Made by a program: the position numbers and the translations under genes
Shown here: positions 12,969 to 15,168 of the stretch, piece after piece
How the letters are laid out: every line of letters starts with the position of its first letter
How positions within the stretch are numbered: position 1 is the first letter of the stretch
Notes under the pieces: generated by a model
Told to the model about the DNA's origin: nothing
What the model saw: the letters and a program-made list of their open reading frames with translations, nothing else
Database searches by the model: none
Source of the DNA: Deltaproteobacteria bacterium
GTDB taxonomy: Bacteria; Desulfobacterota; GWC2-55-46
Assembly (NCBI GenBank): GCA_016182705.1
Contig: JACPGA010000052.1
Location: forward strand, 1-15,168
Length of the DNA stretch: 15,168 bases
Direction of reading: 5' to 3'

Positions 12969-13034
12969 ATTGAAGGTCTCATCTTTTTCCGGCTCCACCG
13001 CTCAAGGTAAAAATTCGCCCATTCAGGAGACTCC

Positions 13035-14024
13035 ATGCCAGTCGGAATGACCCTTACGAAGTTCCTTCACGAAGAACAAAGACGCCACCCCGATTCATCA
13101 GGAAACTTCACTTCGCTTTTTTCCGACCTCGTCACGGCTGCCAAGATAATCTCCCGGGAGGTGAGAAAGGCCGGGCTTGGCGGCATAATCGGCGCGGCCG
13201 GCACGAAGAACGTGCACGGCGAAGAGGTCCAGAAGCTCGACGAACTCGCTAATGAGATGTTCGTGCGTACCATGGAGCACGGCGGCCACCTCGCTGCGAT
13301 GGCGTCCGAAGAGATGGACGACATAATCCATGTCGACGGCAGATACCCCAAGGGGAAATATGTCCTTTTGTTCGACCCGCTCGATGGCTCGTCTAATATC
13401 GACGTAAACATATCAGTCGGCACCATATTTTCTATACTCCGCGTGGCGGACGGCGGTAATGTAACTGCGAAGGATTTTCTGAAGCCAGGCATGGAGCAGG
13501 TCTGCGCCGGTTACATCCTCTACGGGTCAAGCACCATGCTCGTCTACACGACGGGGCACGGGGTGCATGGCTTCACGCTCGATCCGTCCGTCGGCGAGTT
13601 CTTTCTTTCGCACATGGACATAAAGATCCCTTCGAGTGGAAAGATATTCAGCATCAACGAGGGCAACAGCCGCCATTGGCTGCCGGGAACCGTCCAGTAC
13701 ATAGACAAGATAAAATCAAACGGCAGGGAGATGACCGCGAGGTACGTTGGCTCGCTCGTGGCGGACTTCCATAGAAACCTGCTGAAAGGCGGTATATTCC
13801 TTTACCCGGCTGACAGGAAATCGACCAGGGGGAAGCTCCGGCTTCTGTACGAGGCCAACCCGCTCGCCTTCATTGTCGAGCAGGCGGGTGGCGCGGCATC
13901 TACGGGCGAGGGCAGGATAATGGAGGTCGTCCCGGGCGAGCTCCATCAGAGGACTCCGCTTATTATCGGCAGCAGGGCGGATGTCGAAGAGGCGGTGTCG
14001 TTTCTGAACGCGCCTGTGGCGTGA
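13035..14024 (+). CDS. fbp: Fructose-1,6-bisphosphatase, class I
   Basis: This enzyme hydrolyses fructose 1,6-bisphosphate to fructose 6-phosphate in gluconeogenesis (or the Calvin cycle where present). The 329-aa length matches the family (332 in E. coli). Hallmarks are the metal-binding FDPLDGSSNID, an upstream ASEEMD acidic segment, RYVGSLVADFHR, and KLRLLYEANPLAF, which carries the catalytic-site lysine and substrate residues. AGGAG five bases before the ATG at 13035 supports the start over the in-frame Met at 13047. The gene has its own promoter and terminator. No RuBisCO or phosphoribulokinase is in the window, so the role is most simply gluconeogenic. Confidence 0.96.
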   Translation: MPVGMTLTKFLHEEQRRHPDSSGNFTSLFSDLVTAAKIISREVRKAGLGGIIGAAGTKNVHGEEVQKLDELANEMFVRTMEHGGHLAAMASEEMDDIIHVDGRYPKGKYVLLFDPLDGSSNIDVNISVGTIFSILRVADGGNVTAKDFLKPGMEQVCAGYILYGSSTMLVYTTGHGVHGFTLDPSVGEFFLSHMDIKIPSSGKIFSINEGNSRHWLPGTVQYIDKIKSNGREMTARYVGSLVADFHRNLLKGGIFLYPADRKSTRGKLRLLYEANPLAFIVEQAGGAASTGEGRIMEVVPGELHQRTPLIIGSRADVEEAVSFLNAPVA

Positions 14025-14042
14025 ACCGGATAAAACTTTCAG

Positions 14043-14075
14043 AAGCCCCTGAATAATATCAGGGGCTTTTTTTTG
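14043..14075 (+). terminator. Rho-independent terminator of fbp
   Basis: AAGCCCCTGA (14043-14052) and TCAGGGGCTT (14059-14068) form a perfect 10-bp stem, followed by a T run. It starts about 19 bases after the fbp stop. The A-run on the left arm is short, so it is unlikely to serve the convergent minus-strand genes. Confidence 0.95.
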
Positions 14076-14134
14076 CGTCGGGTTTTTTTATGTGAGGATT
14101 ACGATTTTTTCTGAAAGCAGGGCGGGGTACATTT

Positions 14135-14641
14135 TCACAGCGTCCTGTAATGGAGCTGAACAAGGCCGCTCGCGAAAGAAGATGAGTTCACAAGTTCAAG
14201 GCCCACCTCATTCCATTCGCCTGTGAAAAGAGCAATGCCTGAGCCGAGTATTCTTGGATGTATCGAGATGATGAAGTCGTCGATGAGGTGTTTCAGGGCG
14301 GCAATGGTCTCGGAGCCGCCCACAAGCCAGATATCGTTTCCTGATACGTCCTTGAGGCCCGTTGTAAACTCCGCAATATCTCCAGAGACAAAGGTCACGT
14401 GGCCGGATTTTCCACTGGCCTTTCTTGTGAAGACATAGCAGGCTTTGCCACTGAAGAAGGTTTCGTCAAAAGTGAGCGTCTGCTCATAGGTCTTTCTGCC
14501 GACGAGCACGGTGTCTACCGTTGAATAGAACTCCTTGTAGCCGTAGTCAGCGTCGGTAAAGAGCCAGTCTATCGAGCCGTCCGGACGCGCTATGTAACCG
14601 TCAAGGCTCGTGGCTATGAAGAGCTTGAGCCTCCTGGCCAT
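14135..14641 (-). CDS. Dihydrofolate reductase/RibD C-terminal-like oxidoreductase
   Basis: The 168-aa protein belongs to the NADPH-binding DHFR/RibD-C fold family of stand-alone reductases (YyaP/YwjB type). It has KLFIATSLDGYIARPDGSIDWL (6-27) at the N-terminus, TVLVGRKTY (about 43-51, cofactor loop) and IWLVGGSETIAAL in the C-terminal half, followed by PRILGSGIALF. Substrates of such stand-alone proteins are generally unknown. It is not RibD itself, which also has a deaminase domain, nor a classical FolA. Its ATG directly follows the stop codon of the upstream NmrA-like gene, so the two are translationally coupled and probably cofunctional as redox proteins. Confidence 0.85.
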   Translation of the reverse strand: MARRLKLFIATSLDGYIARPDGSIDWLFTDADYGYKEFYSTVDTVLVGRKTYEQTLTFDETFFSGKACYVFTRKASGKSGHVTFVSGDIAEFTTGLKDVSGNDIWLVGGSETIAALKHLIDDFIISIHPRILGSGIALFTGEWNEVGLELVNSSSFASGLVQLHYRTL

Positions 14642-15168
14642 CTATGCCGCCGACCTGAACGCAGCCGCGTTGTCCCTCGCGAAATCATCGAACGAGAACG
14701 GAGCTCGCCCGGCTATTTCCTCCACAGCCCCTGAGACCCGTTCGGCCCTGCCGTCCCTCTGGAACTCATAAAGCTCTATCATGGATTCGATGGCCCAGTC
14801 AGGCATGCCTGCGGCCTTCATCCCGAGCCTTGCTTCAGCTGGAGAGATATCCATATACTGGACAGGCCTGCCCGAGGCCCTTGAGATCGCCGCCGCCACG
14901 CCGTCCATGGTGACAGGTTCGGGGCCGGTCAACGCATAGGCCCTGTTGACATGTTCTTCCTTGATGCTTCCGGTAAGGAGAGTTGCGGCAACTGCCGCGA
15001 TATCGCGCGCGTCAATATAGCTCACTGCCGCGTTCTTCAAGGGCAGGAGCAGCTTGCCTGTGGTCCTTATGGAGTCGCTGAAAAAGTTCACGAAATTCTG
15101 CATGAAAGAGTTGGGACGAAGGTGTGTGTATGGTATGCCGGATTCCTCCAGGTGGATTTCAGCCATCC
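14642..15168 (-). CDS. NmrA-like NAD(P)-binding protein, C-terminal part
   Basis: Only the last 174 or so codons are in the window. The sequence opens with MAEIHLEESGIPYTHLRPNSFMQNF, which in this family follows the Rossmann core (helix, then SGxxYTxLRPxxFMxN). The N-terminal GxxGxxG nucleotide-binding motif must lie beyond the window edge, so the Met at 15166 is probably internal. Further matches are YIDARDIAAVAA and YALTGPEPVTMDGVAAAIS, typical of NmrA/QorB-type quinone oxidoreductase-like or azoreductase-like proteins of about 285 aa. The stop codon TAG abuts the ATG of the downstream reductase gene. Confidence 0.8.
   Translation of the reverse strand, partial: MAEIHLEESGIPYTHLRPNSFMQNFVNFFSDSIRTTGKLLLPLKNAAVSYIDARDIAAVAATLLTGSIKEEHVNRAYALTGPEPVTMDGVAAAISRASGRPVQYMDISPAEARLGMKAAGMPDWAIESMIELYEFQRDGRAERVSGAVEEIAGRAPFSFDDFARDNAAAFRSAA

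Noticed and set aside
1..15168. CRISPR array, rRNA genes, transposase or toxin-antitoxin pair
   Set aside because: No regularly spaced direct repeats, rRNA signatures, transposase motifs or toxin-antitoxin-like gene pair were seen on either strand.

Overview
This 15.2-kb window comes from a Gram-negative bacterial chromosome, mostly of moderately high G+C with sharply AT-rich intergenic stretches. It is ordinary housekeeping and metabolic sequence, with no integrase, transposase, CRISPR array or rRNA. The gene set includes a ubiquinone-type ubiC-ubiA-ubiD-ubiG cluster, a class I fructose-1,6-bisphosphatase, lysine 2,3-aminomutase behind a MerR regulator, and separately transcribed pyrE and pyrF. 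This, plus stable intergenic palindromes, suggests a deltaproteobacterial or Nitrospirota-like lineage rather than a classic gammaproteobacterium. That placement is inference; no 16S or other phylogenetic marker is present.

Layout. (1) 1-1600, minus strand: ruvX then mltG, ending in a terminator embedded in a dispersed repeat. (2) 1778-1898: tRNA-Val(CAC) with its own sigma-70-type promoter. (3) 1899-2247: a noncoding stretch holding a perfect-consensus promoter, followed by a CI-type HTH regulator (2248-2739). (4) 2888-2922: terminator, then the plus-strand quinone cluster: ubiC (chorismate to 4-hydroxybenzoate), ubiA (prenylation, 4-nt overlap), ubiD (decarboxylation, 9 nt on), a MITE-like intergenic element, and ubiG (O-methylation). 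A membrane-anchored M23 peptidase-like protein and a small anchored protein of unknown function follow, very close behind. (5) 8211-8400: terminator plus the second, inverted copy of the window-start repeat (80 of 84 bases identical), with its own terminal inverted repeats. (6) 8425-11723, minus strand: merR-kamA-82-aa protein, then pyrE with its own promoter and terminator, then pyrF. (7) 11724-12192: a 469-bp AT-rich divergent regulatory region with a strong promoter on each side, two matching 16-bp palindromes exactly 120 bp apart, and a hairpin-rich segment. (8) 12193-14075, plus strand: an FmdE-like protein and fbp, each with promoter and terminator. (9) 14135 to the end, minus strand: a DHFR/RibD-C-like reductase and the C-terminal part of an NmrA-like NAD(P)-binding protein, with abutting stop and start codons.

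How the genes fit together: UbiC, UbiA, UbiD and UbiG cover the head-group steps of ubiquinone synthesis up to the first O-methylation. UbiX (which supplies UbiD's prenyl-FMN cofactor), the ring hydroxylases, UbiE and the polyprenyl diphosphate synthase must lie elsewhere. PyrE and PyrF perform the last two steps of UMP synthesis. No complete new system is evident. The most noteworthy signals are the dispersed repeat pair, the two intergenic palindromic elements, the paired operators before merR-kamA, and the long leader (or possible small RNA) behind the perfect promoter.
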